Assembly: GCA_964549765.1 (NCBI GenBank)
Contig: CAZJWR010000002.1
Location: 55,593 to 119,592 of the forward strand
Direction: 5' to 3'
DNA length: 64,000 nt
DNA from: CAZJWR01 sp964549765
GTDB taxonomy: Bacteria; Zixibacteria; MSB-5A5; GN15; JAAZOE01
Part shown: positions 26,195 through 33,831 of the stretch, in pieces
Numbering within the stretch: the first letter of the stretch is position 1
Layout: each line of letters begins with the position of its first letter
Notes under the pieces: generated by a model
What the model was told of the DNA's origin: nothing
The model's database searches: none
What the model saw: the letters and a program-made list of their open reading frames with translations, nothing else
Translations under genes and position numbers: made by a program

Positions 26195-26698
26195 ATGAAA
26201 AAAGTCCAGGTCGACATACAGGATAAGACCTTCCAGTTCGAGTTGCGGCAGGCGGACGGCAAATTGCGGATCAGACGCAACGGCGACGATCATGCCGCCG
26301 ACCTGGTCAGGCTGCGCAGCAACCGCTATTCGCTTATCATCGACGGGCGCTCCTATGAATTCGGCCTCGAACACGACGGCGACGGGTACATGATATCGTC
26401 GGGGTCACGTTCGGGAACGGTCCGGGTCGAGGATTACGAACTGGCCCGCATCAAGAAGGCCGCCGGCATCGACGACAACATCCGGGTCAAAAATATCACC
26501 GCCCCTATGCCGGGGTTGATCGTCCGCGTCAATCGCCAGGCGGGCGATGATGTAAAAAAGGGTGAAGCGCTGGTGGTGATGGAAGCGATGAAGATGGAAA
26601 ACGATATCAAATCGCCGCTGGCCGGGAAGATCAAGGCTATCAATGTTTCGACCGGCGAAAGTGTCGAGAAGGGACATCTGCTGGTCGAATTCGAATAA
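26195..26698 (+). CDS. Biotin carboxyl carrier protein of propionyl-CoA carboxylase
   Basis: A 167-residue protein ending in a biotinyl domain with VMEAMKMEND (biotinylated lysine about K133), preceded by APMPGLIVRVNRQAGDDVKKGE. The N-terminal 90 residues form a beta-rich domain like the BT domain of acyl-CoA carboxylases, expected to bridge carboxylase and carboxyltransferase. Two starts are possible: ATG at 26186, overlapping the previous stop, and ATG at 26195. I favour 26195 because AAGGAAGG is then about ten bases upstream rather than adjacent. Confidence 0.9.
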   Translation: MKKVQVDIQDKTFQFELRQADGKLRIRRNGDDHAADLVRLRSNRYSLIIDGRSYEFGLEHDGDGYMISSGSRSGTVRVEDYELARIKKAAGIDDNIRVKNITAPMPGLIVRVNRQAGDDVKKGEALVVMEAMKMENDIKSPLAGKIKAINVSTGESVEKGHLLVEFE

Positions 26699-26767
26699 TG
26701 CAGCGAACCGCAGAAACAGCCGATATGATGCGCAAAGGCGCTGACGAATAGAGAACGAGGACGTATC

Positions 26768-27310
26768 ATGAAGAGACAGATTCAATACCTTTCCGCCGCG
26801 ATTATCATTGTTTCCCTGTTGGTACTGACGATGGCGTCGTGTGAATCGAAAAAAGCCGTCGATCCCACCGTCAAGCGTATCGAGGACAAAACCGAGGAGC
26901 TGTTCACGCGGTCGAAGGTCTTGGATTATGAAGCGCTGTACGAAAATGAATTCCCCTATATGAAGGATGAAATGCCGCTCGACGAGTACCTCAAGAACAG
27001 CTATATCCAGTGGGGACGGGTCGATACCCTGGCAGCATTGCAGATCGATTCGGTCAATTTATTCGGCGATTCCGCCTACGCCTACCTGCAGATCGAATAT
27101 GTCCTTTCGGACAGTTCGCTTTCCGTCCGGGATTTACCGCTGATATGGTACCGGGTCGAGGATACCGGTTGGGTGCATCCGGTGCTTTCAAATTTTCAGC
27201 AGCAGAAGGAATACGAAGAGGAAATCCGGATGTACTGGGAGGCCGTCAAGGAAATGCAGAAAGATCAGGATCAAGATTCCGGAGAGCAGACCGACAGCTC
27301 CGGCACTTGA
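26768..27310 (+). CDS. Lipoprotein of unknown function
   Basis: A 180-residue protein with a classical lipoprotein signal: basic MKRQ, a hydrophobic core, and MASC with the acylated cysteine at about C25. The mature part is acidic, starts with a helical segment, and contains a beta-rich stretch (IDSVNLFGDSAYAYLQIEYVL) resembling small NTF2-like or ketosteroid-isomerase-type folds; this is a visual impression. The C-terminus is rich in Q, D and E. It follows the carboxylase operon by 70 bp and may be its last gene. I do not recognise a family. Confidence 0.75.
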   Translation: MKRQIQYLSAAIIIVSLLVLTMASCESKKAVDPTVKRIEDKTEELFTRSKVLDYEALYENEFPYMKDEMPLDEYLKNSYIQWGRVDTLAALQIDSVNLFGDSAYAYLQIEYVLSDSSLSVRDLPLIWYRVEDTGWVHPVLSNFQQQKEYEEEIRMYWEAVKEMQKDQDQDSGEQTDSSGT

Positions 27311-27369
27311 TGTGTGTATTTTAATAGAGTCGATTATTTCCGATTATCATTTTGCGCCGTGGAGGGGCG

Positions 27370-27969
27370 ATGGCGGACAAAGACAAGCTCCGGGAATACA
27401 AACAAAAACGCAGCGAGGGCAAAACCGCCGAACCGTTTCAATCCGGCGGACGATCCAAAGGCGGCCGCATTTTTGTCATCCAGAAACATGACGCCAGTCG
27501 CCTGCATTATGATTTCCGATTGGAAATCGACGGCGTTCTGAAATCGTGAGTCATCCCCAAAGGCCCCTCGACCGACCCCAAGGACAAACGCCTGGCCGTG
27601 CCGACCGAAGATCACCCCATGAGCTACAAGGATTTCGAAGGTACTATCCCCGAGGGCGAATACGGCGGCGGAACGGTGTTGGTTTGGGATGCCGGCACAT
27701 ACAAAAATATCAAACGCAAAAACGGCCGCCTGATTGCGATGGAAAAGGCGTATGAAAACGGGCAGGTCGAAATCGAACTGCACGGGAAAAAACTCAAGGG
27801 CGGCTACGCCCTGATCCGCACCGGAAAGCCTTCCGACAAACGCTGGCTGTTGATCAAAATGCGCGACGATTATGCCGATGCCCGCCGCAATCCGGTCACG
27901 TCCGAGCCGGGGTCGGTCCTTTCCGGCAAGACCATCGAACAAATCGCCGAGGCATTGGAAAAGAAGTAA
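27370..27969 (+). pseudogene. LigD-type 3'-phosphoesterase (DNA ligase N-terminal domain) interrupted by in-frame TGA
   Basis: A 200-codon frame encodes a stand-alone 3'-phosphoesterase domain of the bacterial NHEJ ligase LigD. Active-site motifs are intact on both sides of the interruption: QKHDASRLHYDFRLEIDG (about residues 38-55), EDHP (about 82), and GTIPEGEYGGGTV (about 93). A TGA at 27547-27549 replaces the codon that normally encodes tryptophan in the LKSW-x-PKGPS motif; one base (TGG to TGA) explains it. The frame continues cleanly to the natural TAA, so the lesion is recent, an error, or read through. The RBS GGAGGGG precedes ATG 27370. No Ku or ligase gene is nearby. Confidence 0.8.
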
Positions 27970-28014
27970 AGAAAACGCCGAAGCGTGGTACCGTAGGCAG
28001 GAAATTCGATAAAT

Positions 28015-28431
28015 CTATTTTTTCTTGATCGTCCGCAGGAGGCGTTCGACGCGAAGTTTGATCTGGTCGCGGATCATCGCGTAGGCCTGCTCCTGCGAGA
28101 TTTCTTCTGAAACCAGCGTGTCGGGATTGGGAATCGTCCAGTGATCATACTTGACGTCCGGCGGGAAAAAGGCGCTGTAGGGTTTGACGGTCTCGCTGAG
28201 GGTGACGATATAATCGGCCCATTTCATCAGGCGGTCATCCAGGCGGCGGCTCTGATGGCGGGAAATATCGATTCCCACCTGCTTCATGATATGAATCGCC
28301 ATGGGATGGACCTTGAACGGCTGCATGCCGGCTGATCGCACGTTGATGGACTGGTCGCCGAGATGCCGCGCCCATCCCTCGGCCATCTGCGAACGCACCG
28401 AATTGCTGGCGCAAACGAAGAGAAGATTCAT
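28015..28431 (-). CDS. ArsC-type arsenate reductase / low-molecular-weight phosphatase
   Basis: A 138-residue member of the low-molecular-weight tyrosine phosphatase fold. The phosphate loop CASNSVRSQ (C7, R13) is followed by AEGWARHLG, and ISRHQSRRLDD and the WTIPNPD segment supply the distal aspartate. The MNLLFVC start and AEGW resemble thioredoxin-coupled arsenate reductases more than protein phosphatases. The start is ATG at 28431 with AGAGGAA upstream. It stands alone, converging on the broken phosphoesterase gene, with no ArsR or ArsB near. An arsenate reductase without its two extra redox cysteines would act as a phosphatase; I cannot confirm those cysteines. Confidence 0.75.
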   Translation of the reverse strand: MNLLFVCASNSVRSQMAEGWARHLGDQSINVRSAGMQPFKVHPMAIHIMKQVGIDISRHQSRRLDDRLMKWADYIVTLSETVKPYSAFFPPDVKYDHWTIPNPDTLVSEEISQEQAYAMIRDQIKLRVERLLRTIKKK

Positions 28432-28634
28432 GATTTGTGTTCCTCTTGCTTCCGACGATTTCCCAATATCCGGACGGAGGAAATATACTGCCAAAAGGGA
28501 GACCGGCCAATAAAAATCGACCGCGCCGCTTGATCGAAAATATCCGCCGTACGATACATGCCGGTTGACTTATATCGGTCCGCTGCGTATAATTGGAGGC
28601 AAAACCGAATTGGACATTCTTACGGAGAAGCGGG

Positions 28635-29156
28635 ATGGAACCTACCATGTCGAGCGAAAAAACCACCAAACGCACCGATTATTTGCACTGGGATGAATAT
28701 TTTATGTCGGTGGCGGTCCTGTCGTCCTTACGAAGTAAAGATCCCAATACGCAGGTGGGGGCCTGCATCGTCAACGACGGCAACCGCATCGTCGGTATCG
28801 GGTACAACGGTTTCCCGGCGGGATGTTCCGACGACGAACTGCCGTGGGGCCGGGTCGGCGAATATCTGGACACCAAATATCCGTATGTCTGCCATGCCGA
28901 ACTGAACGCCATCCTCAACAGCGATTTCGGACGGATGAACAATTGCCGGATGTACGTCAACCTGTTTCCCTGCAACGAATGCGCCAAGCTGATCATCCAG
29001 GCGGGGATCAAAAAGGTTATTTATATCAGCGACAAGTATCCCGACGACGAAAAGTTTATATCGGCGCGGCGGATGTTCAAGCTGGCCGGCGTGGAGATGG
29101 CCCAGATGCCTGTCCCCAAACGCAAAATCGAAATCGATTTCAGCCGCTTTGTATAA
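28635..29156 (+). CDS. Deoxycytidylate (dCMP) deaminase
   Basis: A 173-residue zinc-dependent cytidine-deaminase-fold enzyme. It shows SKDPNTQVGACIV (about residue 35), GYNGFPAGC, the zinc and catalytic motif CHAELNAILN, and PCNECAKLIIQAG. This is the standard ComEB/dCMP deaminase pattern and length. It converts dCMP to dUMP, the thymidylate precursor. The start is ATG at 28635 with GGAG seven bases upstream; ATG 28647 is also possible. A bidirectional hairpin separates it from secF. Confidence 0.9.
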   Translation: MEPTMSSEKTTKRTDYLHWDEYFMSVAVLSSLRSKDPNTQVGACIVNDGNRIVGIGYNGFPAGCSDDELPWGRVGEYLDTKYPYVCHAELNAILNSDFGRMNNCRMYVNLFPCNECAKLIIQAGIKKVIYISDKYPDDEKFISARRMFKLAGVEMAQMPVPKRKIEIDFSRFV

Positions 29157-29182
29157 CGCCGTTTCGTGAATTCTGGCCAAAT

Positions 29183-29210
29183 AAAAACCCCGCCGAAAGG
29201 CGGGGTTTTT
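29183..29210. terminator. Bidirectional intrinsic terminator between dCMP deaminase and secF
   Basis: The sequence has an A-run, then CCCCGCC, a GAAA loop, GGCGGGG and a T-run, so both strands give a GC stem followed by U residues. It serves the convergent dCMP deaminase and secDF transcripts. Confidence 0.92.
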
Positions 29211-29227
29211 GTGTGGGTAGATTTTGC

Positions 29228-30166
29228 TTATTTGAACCGCTTGGGGCTGCGGGCTTCCCATTCAACCACAATCGGGCTGGCTACGAACACCGAACTATAG
29301 GTGCCGACGACGACGCCGATTACCAGCGCCAGCGACAGCGACCGCAGCACCGGCCCGCCGAACAGGAACAGGGTCAGGACGACGATAAACGTCGAGACCG
29401 AGGTCATGACCGTCCGTGACAGCACTTCGTTGATGCTCGTGTTGATAGTTACCACGAAATCGCCTTTTTTGCGGAACAGTCTGAGGTTTTCCCGGATACG
29501 GTCGAACACGACGACGGTGTCGGTCAGGGAATACCCGCCCAGGGTCAGCAGCGCGGTGACCACGAGCAGGTCGATTTCGATACCCAAAATCCAGAATATC
29601 CCCAAGACCGCCAGCACGTCATGAAACGTCGCGACGGTCGCGGCTATGCCGGATCGGAAATCGAATCGAATCCAGATATAGATCAAAATGCCGGCCACGG
29701 CCAGAAGGATGGCCCACTGGGCCTGTTTGCGCAGCGATTTGCCCACGGCCGGCCCGATGGTGTGTTCCGAATCTTCATGGAAGGCGTTGTCGGGAAAGGC
29801 CTGTTGGACGACCGCCGTGATTTTATCCACGGTCGATTCCTGACCCACCGACAGGCCCTCGGATACGGTCTTGACGCGGATAAGATAAGAATTCTCGACG
29901 CCTTCGGTGGACAGGCTCTGAATATTGGCCTCGGGAAAACCGTTGTTGATGAGCGCCGAGCGCAGATCGCCGATGGTAATCGGCCTGTCGAAATTCCCCT
30001 GTACCATGGTGCCGCCGGTGAAATCGATCCCCATCTTCGCTTTGCCAAGCATGATGCTGGCAAAAGCCGTCAGCCCGAGGAGGATTAGCAGCGCCGAAAG
30101 GATAAACGAATATTTGCGTTTTCCGATGAAATCGATGTTTGGCTTTTCGCCGAATATTTCGAACAT
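29228..30166 (-). CDS. secF: Protein translocase subunit SecF
   Basis: A 312-residue membrane protein with the six-transmembrane SecF layout: one N-terminal helix (about residues 18-38), a periplasmic domain with GIDFTGGTMVQ (about 49), and five C-terminal helices with SLTDTVVVFDRIREN (about 213) and LSRTVMTS. With SecD it uses the proton-motive force to help complete Sec-dependent export. It lies 22 bp downstream of secD on the same strand. Unremarkable in length. Confidence 0.94.
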   Translation of the reverse strand: MFEIFGEKPNIDFIGKRKYSFILSALLILLGLTAFASIMLGKAKMGIDFTGGTMVQGNFDRPITIGDLRSALINNGFPEANIQSLSTEGVENSYLIRVKTVSEGLSVGQESTVDKITAVVQQAFPDNAFHEDSEHTIGPAVGKSLRKQAQWAILLAVAGILIYIWIRFDFRSGIAATVATFHDVLAVLGIFWILGIEIDLLVVTALLTLGGYSLTDTVVVFDRIRENLRLFRKKGDFVVTINTSINEVLSRTVMTSVSTFIVVLTLFLFGGPVLRSLSLALVIGVVVGTYSSVFVASPIVVEWEARSPKRFK

Positions 30167-30188
30167 TTCTTGGTCGTCTCCTCACGAA

Positions 30189-31877
30189 CTATATGGACAG
30201 GGTCTTGTATCCTTTGCGAATATCGAATATGGCCTTGGTAATTACCACCGCCGTATACAATGACAGGGTAACACCCAGAAACAACGACACCGCGAAACCT
30301 TTGACCGGCCCCGATCCGAAAATAAACAGAATAGCTGCCGTAATCAGCGTGGTAACGTGACTGTCGACAATCGCCACCAGAGCCCGGTCGTACCCGGCCT
30401 CAATGGACGCCCGGATGGTTTTGCCGGTGGCCAATTCCTCGCGGATGCGCTGAAATATCAGCACGTTGGCGTCGACCGAAATACCGATGGTCAGGATAAT
30501 CCCGGCGATACCCGGCATGGTCAACGTTGCCCGCAAGGCCGCCATAGCTGCCAGCAGGAAAAACAGGTTGAATACCAAGGCGATATCGGCAATCACACCG
30601 GACACCCGGTAATAAATTCCGATCAGCAGGAGCACAAGAAGCAGGGCGATCCACGATGAGGTCAGGCCCTTGTGAATTGAGTCGCGTCCCAAAGACGGCC
30701 CCACCACGGAACTTTCGATGATCTGCACGTCGGTCGGGAGCGCACCGGCTTTCAACACGATCGACAGGTCGCGGCCTTCCTCGAAGGTGGCCCCGGTGCC
30801 CATCGTGATACGGCCACGGTCGCGGATACGATCCTGAATAATCGGCGCCGATTCGACCTTGCCGTCGAGGACGATGGCCAGGGGTTTGCCGATGTTGGGG
30901 CCGCTGACGCGCGAGAAAATACGCCCGCCTTCACGAGTAAGAGTGAAATTCACGATCGGTTTGCCGTACTGATCAAGCTGCGGGATGGCATCGGTCAGGT
31001 ACTCACCGGACATCTGGACCCGGCTTTTGAGCACATAAAAGCGGGTGACCTCGCGGCCGGCGTAAACCTCGGACCGTCGGCCGAACGCGAACTGGACGTC
31101 GGTGGGGATCAATTTCTGGATTTCCGGCTTAGCGAGAATCGCCTTGATGTTCGGAAGGAGGTCGGTCTCCACGAAAAATTCGGGATAATCGGCGCCCGGA
31201 ACCGGATCGAGGTAAATCGAAAACGGCTTGTCCAGCTCCTCTTCGGTCAGCGCCGTCATATCTTCTTGGATGGTATCGGAGCCTTCGCCAAGCAAATCCT
31301 GCAGCACGTCGACCTTCCCGGTATCGGCGGAGGTCGTATCTTTTCCGGTGGTATCCGCTTCGGGGACCGTGCCTTCGACTGTTTCCTTCATATTGACCAA
31401 CGCTGCGTCTATCTTCGAAAGCAGCAGGGTCGCATTATCCTGGGATTCGAGCAGCTTGAACTGCAACTGGGCCGTTTCGCCGATCAGTTTCTGGGCGCGG
31501 TTGACGTCGGTGAAGCCGGGCAGATCGACGATGATGCGGTCCTCGCCCGATTTCTGAATCACCGGTTCGGTGACGCCGAACTGGTCGATACGGTTGCGGA
31601 TGATTTCCAGCGCCCGGTCGACGGCGTCCTCTCTGGCCTTGGGCGGCAGTTTTTCCTTTTCCACCCGCAGGACGACGTGCATGCCGCCCTGGAGGTCAAG
31701 GCCCAGGCGGATGGCCTGCTGCTTCATCGCAAACAGTTTGGCCGGGTTGTCTTCCTGCAGCACCTGTTTTTCCGAACCGGATAGCATCCAGTACCGAACA
31801 GTGGGCCAGGAGTAGTAGACGGCGGCCAGGATCAAGATTGCCGTGATTGCGAATCGCCATGTCTGTGCTCTGCTCAT
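30189..31877 (-). CDS. secD: Protein translocase subunit SecD
   Basis: A 562-residue SecD with an N-terminal helix (about 7-25), GLDLQGGMHVVL (about 58), the P1 region with DRIIVDLPGF (about 105), and the C-terminal six-helix block containing ISVDANVLIFQRIREEL (about 464). Between the first periplasmic segments lies an acidic, T/D/E-rich insert of about 60 residues (about 155-215) with no counterpart in E. coli. It is the first gene of the secDF unit and starts with ATG at 31877. Confidence 0.94.
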   Translation of the reverse strand: MSRAQTWRFAITAILILAAVYYSWPTVRYWMLSGSEKQVLQEDNPAKLFAMKQQAIRLGLDLQGGMHVVLRVEKEKLPPKAREDAVDRALEIIRNRIDQFGVTEPVIQKSGEDRIIVDLPGFTDVNRAQKLIGETAQLQFKLLESQDNATLLLSKIDAALVNMKETVEGTVPEADTTGKDTTSADTGKVDVLQDLLGEGSDTIQEDMTALTEEELDKPFSIYLDPVPGADYPEFFVETDLLPNIKAILAKPEIQKLIPTDVQFAFGRRSEVYAGREVTRFYVLKSRVQMSGEYLTDAIPQLDQYGKPIVNFTLTREGGRIFSRVSGPNIGKPLAIVLDGKVESAPIIQDRIRDRGRITMGTGATFEEGRDLSIVLKAGALPTDVQIIESSVVGPSLGRDSIHKGLTSSWIALLLVLLLIGIYYRVSGVIADIALVFNLFFLLAAMAALRATLTMPGIAGIILTIGISVDANVLIFQRIREELATGKTIRASIEAGYDRALVAIVDSHVTTLITAAILFIFGSGPVKGFAVSLFLGVTLSLYTAVVITKAIFDIRKGYKTLSI

Positions 31878-32112
31878 GTTTGAACCACTTCCTTTTCAAT
31901 AGTTCAGATAACGGCATAAATAGGCAAAGAATATACCATAATCGTGCCGGATGTCAATGAATTTATAAATCGGCGTCAAGGCAAAATAGAAATCGCCCAT
32001 TTTCATACCTGGGGCAATATCCGCGTCTCCGCCACCAACTTCGATACCGCGCTCCGGTTTCAAAAGGCCGGAAAAACCGGCCAAAAGCGTCATTTGCAGG
32101 CGGAGCCGCCTC

Positions 32113-32141
32113 TTGACTCCCCGCGGGGAGCGACGTATTTT
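32113..32141 (+). promoter_or_regulatory. Promoter for the sirtuin-pyr operon, near-leaderless
   Basis: TTGACT and TATTTT are separated by 17 bp. The -10 box ends six bases before the sirtuin ATG at 32148, so transcription would begin at or within a base or two of the start codon. Confidence 0.6.
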
Positions 32142-32147
32142 ATCGGC

Positions 32148-32885
32148 ATGACTGAGACGATCCAAAATCTGCTCGAACGGCTGTGCCGCGCCGAAGACGT
32201 TGTCGTTTCCACCGGAGCGGGCGTTTCGGCAGAATCGGGCGTGCCAACGTTTCGTGGCGCCGGCGGCATTTGGTCGAAAATGAAGCCCGAGGAGCTGGCG
32301 TCGGTGGACGGCTTCATGAATAATCCGCAACTGGTTTGGGAATGGTACCAGTATCGCCGCGACCTGACGAGCAAGGTGTCTCCGAACCCCGGCCATCGCG
32401 CCATCGCGCAGATGGAGAAGCTGTTCCCGAAATTCACGTTGATCACGCAAAATATCGACGGCCTCCACGCCCGCGCCGGATCGGGCAATATCCTAGAACT
32501 TCACGGCAATATTACCCGCAACAAATGCCTCAAATGCAAACGTCCGTACCGGGGAGAGATCGACCTCGAAAAGGGTCTGCCGTATTGCGAATGCGGCGGC
32601 ATGATCCGCCCCGACGTGGTGTGGTTCGGCGAGATGCTGCCCCAGGATATTTTGCAGCGGGCGTTTCAGGCCACCGAGGAGGCCGATGTCTTTTTCTCAG
32701 TCGGCACCTCGACGCTGGTTCAGCCGGCGGCGTCGCTGCCGTTTATGGCGCGCCGAGGGGGCGCCTATGTCGTCGAGGTCAATATCGAACCGACAGGTCT
32801 GACCACAATCGCCGACCTTTTCCTGCAAGGCAAATCGGGCGAGGTTCTTCCGAGGATAGTCGAGGAATTGCAATCCCCCGCTTAG
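32148..32885 (+). CDS. Sir2-family NAD-dependent protein deacylase (sirtuin)
   Basis: A 245-residue sirtuin. It shows the NAD motif STGAGVSAESGVPTFRGAGG (about residues 18-37), TQNIDGLHARAG (about 102), the catalytic histidine in ELHGN (about 120), two zinc CxxC pairs (CLKC and CEC/CGG region), VVWFGEMLP, and VEVNIEP. The R-x-x-D region reads WEWYQYRRDL, giving the tyrosine and arginine found in class III (desuccinylase-like) sirtuins. It starts with ATG at 32148 and is followed by a radical SAM gene after 7 bp. Confidence 0.9.
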   Translation: MTETIQNLLERLCRAEDVVVSTGAGVSAESGVPTFRGAGGIWSKMKPEELASVDGFMNNPQLVWEWYQYRRDLTSKVSPNPGHRAIAQMEKLFPKFTLITQNIDGLHARAGSGNILELHGNITRNKCLKCKRPYRGEIDLEKGLPYCECGGMIRPDVVWFGEMLPQDILQRAFQATEEADVFFSVGTSTLVQPAASLPFMARRGGAYVVEVNIEPTGLTTIADLFLQGKSGEVLPRIVEELQSPA

Positions 32886-32892
32886 GGTTTAT

Positions 32893-33831
32893 ATGCGCGC
32901 CCATACCCATTCCAAAGGCCCGGCCGCGCCGGTCAAAGACGCCGAGCGTATTATCGAGATCGGCGAACAACTGCTGGCCCGCCTGACCGCCTGCGATCTT
33001 TGTCCGCAAAACTGCCGGGTCGACCGCACCGTCGGCGAAACCGGCGAGTGCGGCATCACCGACCAAATGCTGGTGGCCAGCTGCAACCTGCATCATGGCG
33101 AGGAGCCGCCGTTGTCGGGGAATCGCGGGTCGGGGACGATTTTTTTCTCCGGATGTTCGCTGACCTGCCTCTATTGCCAGAACTATCCTCTCAGCCAGCA
33201 GCTGATCGGTTCACCGTTCAGCGTCGAGGAGCTGGCACATGCAATGCTGCAGCTCCAGAAACGGGGCGCTCATAACATCAATCTCGTCACCCCCGACCAT
33301 GTCATCGGGCATATTGTCAAGGCTATCGGCCTGGCCGTAAAGGACGGCCTGGCAATACCGATAGTTTTCAACAGTTCCGGCTACCAGAAGCTCAGTACGG
33401 TCCGGCTGCTGGAGGGGATCGTCGATATTTATCTGGTCGATATGCGGTATGCCGACAACGAAATAGCCCGCAACTGTTCCCGGGCGAAAAAGTATAAGGA
33501 AGTGAACCGGGCGGCGGTCAAAGAGATGTTCCGCCAGGTGGGAAATCTGGTCCGGCGAGGCGGCATAGCCATCCGCGGGATTTTGGTCCGTCACCTTGTT
33601 TTGCCCGGCGGTTTGTCGGGATCGCAAGAGGTTTTTCGATTTCTGGCGGATGAGATTTCGCCGAAAGTGTATGTGAGCTTGATGAGTCAGTATTTTCCCG
33701 CCTATCAGGCGGTGGGGCATCCGCAATTGGGCCGGAGAATAACGCGGGCCGAGTTTGACAGGGCCGTTGATATGTTCTATACTGCAAAATTGAGTCGCGG
33801 ATATATACAGGAGATGGGATCGGGTGCCTAA
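32893..33831 (+). CDS. PflX-like radical SAM protein (COG1313)
   Basis: A 312-residue radical SAM enzyme of the uncharacterised pyruvate-formate-lyase-activase-like group. The 4Fe-4S/SAM motif is FFSGCSLTCLYCQN (C88, C92, C95). An N-terminal cysteine cluster, LTACDLCPQNCRVDRTVGETGECG, is typical of this family. No glycyl-radical enzyme gene lies in the window. Its stop overlaps the GTG start of the next gene by 8 bp. Function is unknown; family members are often annotated as activases by similarity only. Confidence 0.85.
   Translation: MRAHTHSKGPAAPVKDAERIIEIGEQLLARLTACDLCPQNCRVDRTVGETGECGITDQMLVASCNLHHGEEPPLSGNRGSGTIFFSGCSLTCLYCQNYPLSQQLIGSPFSVEELAHAMLQLQKRGAHNINLVTPDHVIGHIVKAIGLAVKDGLAIPIVFNSSGYQKLSTVRLLEGIVDIYLVDMRYADNEIARNCSRAKKYKEVNRAAVKEMFRQVGNLVRRGGIAIRGILVRHLVLPGGLSGSQEVFRFLADEISPKVYVSLMSQYFPAYQAVGHPQLGRRITRAEFDRAVDMFYTAKLSRGYIQEMGSGA

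Noticed and set aside
27547..27549. TGA decoded as tryptophan or selenocysteine in the LigD-like gene
   Set aside because: TGA ends many other genes here, so it does not generally mean Trp. Sec at a Trp position has no precedent and no SECIS-like hairpin follows.
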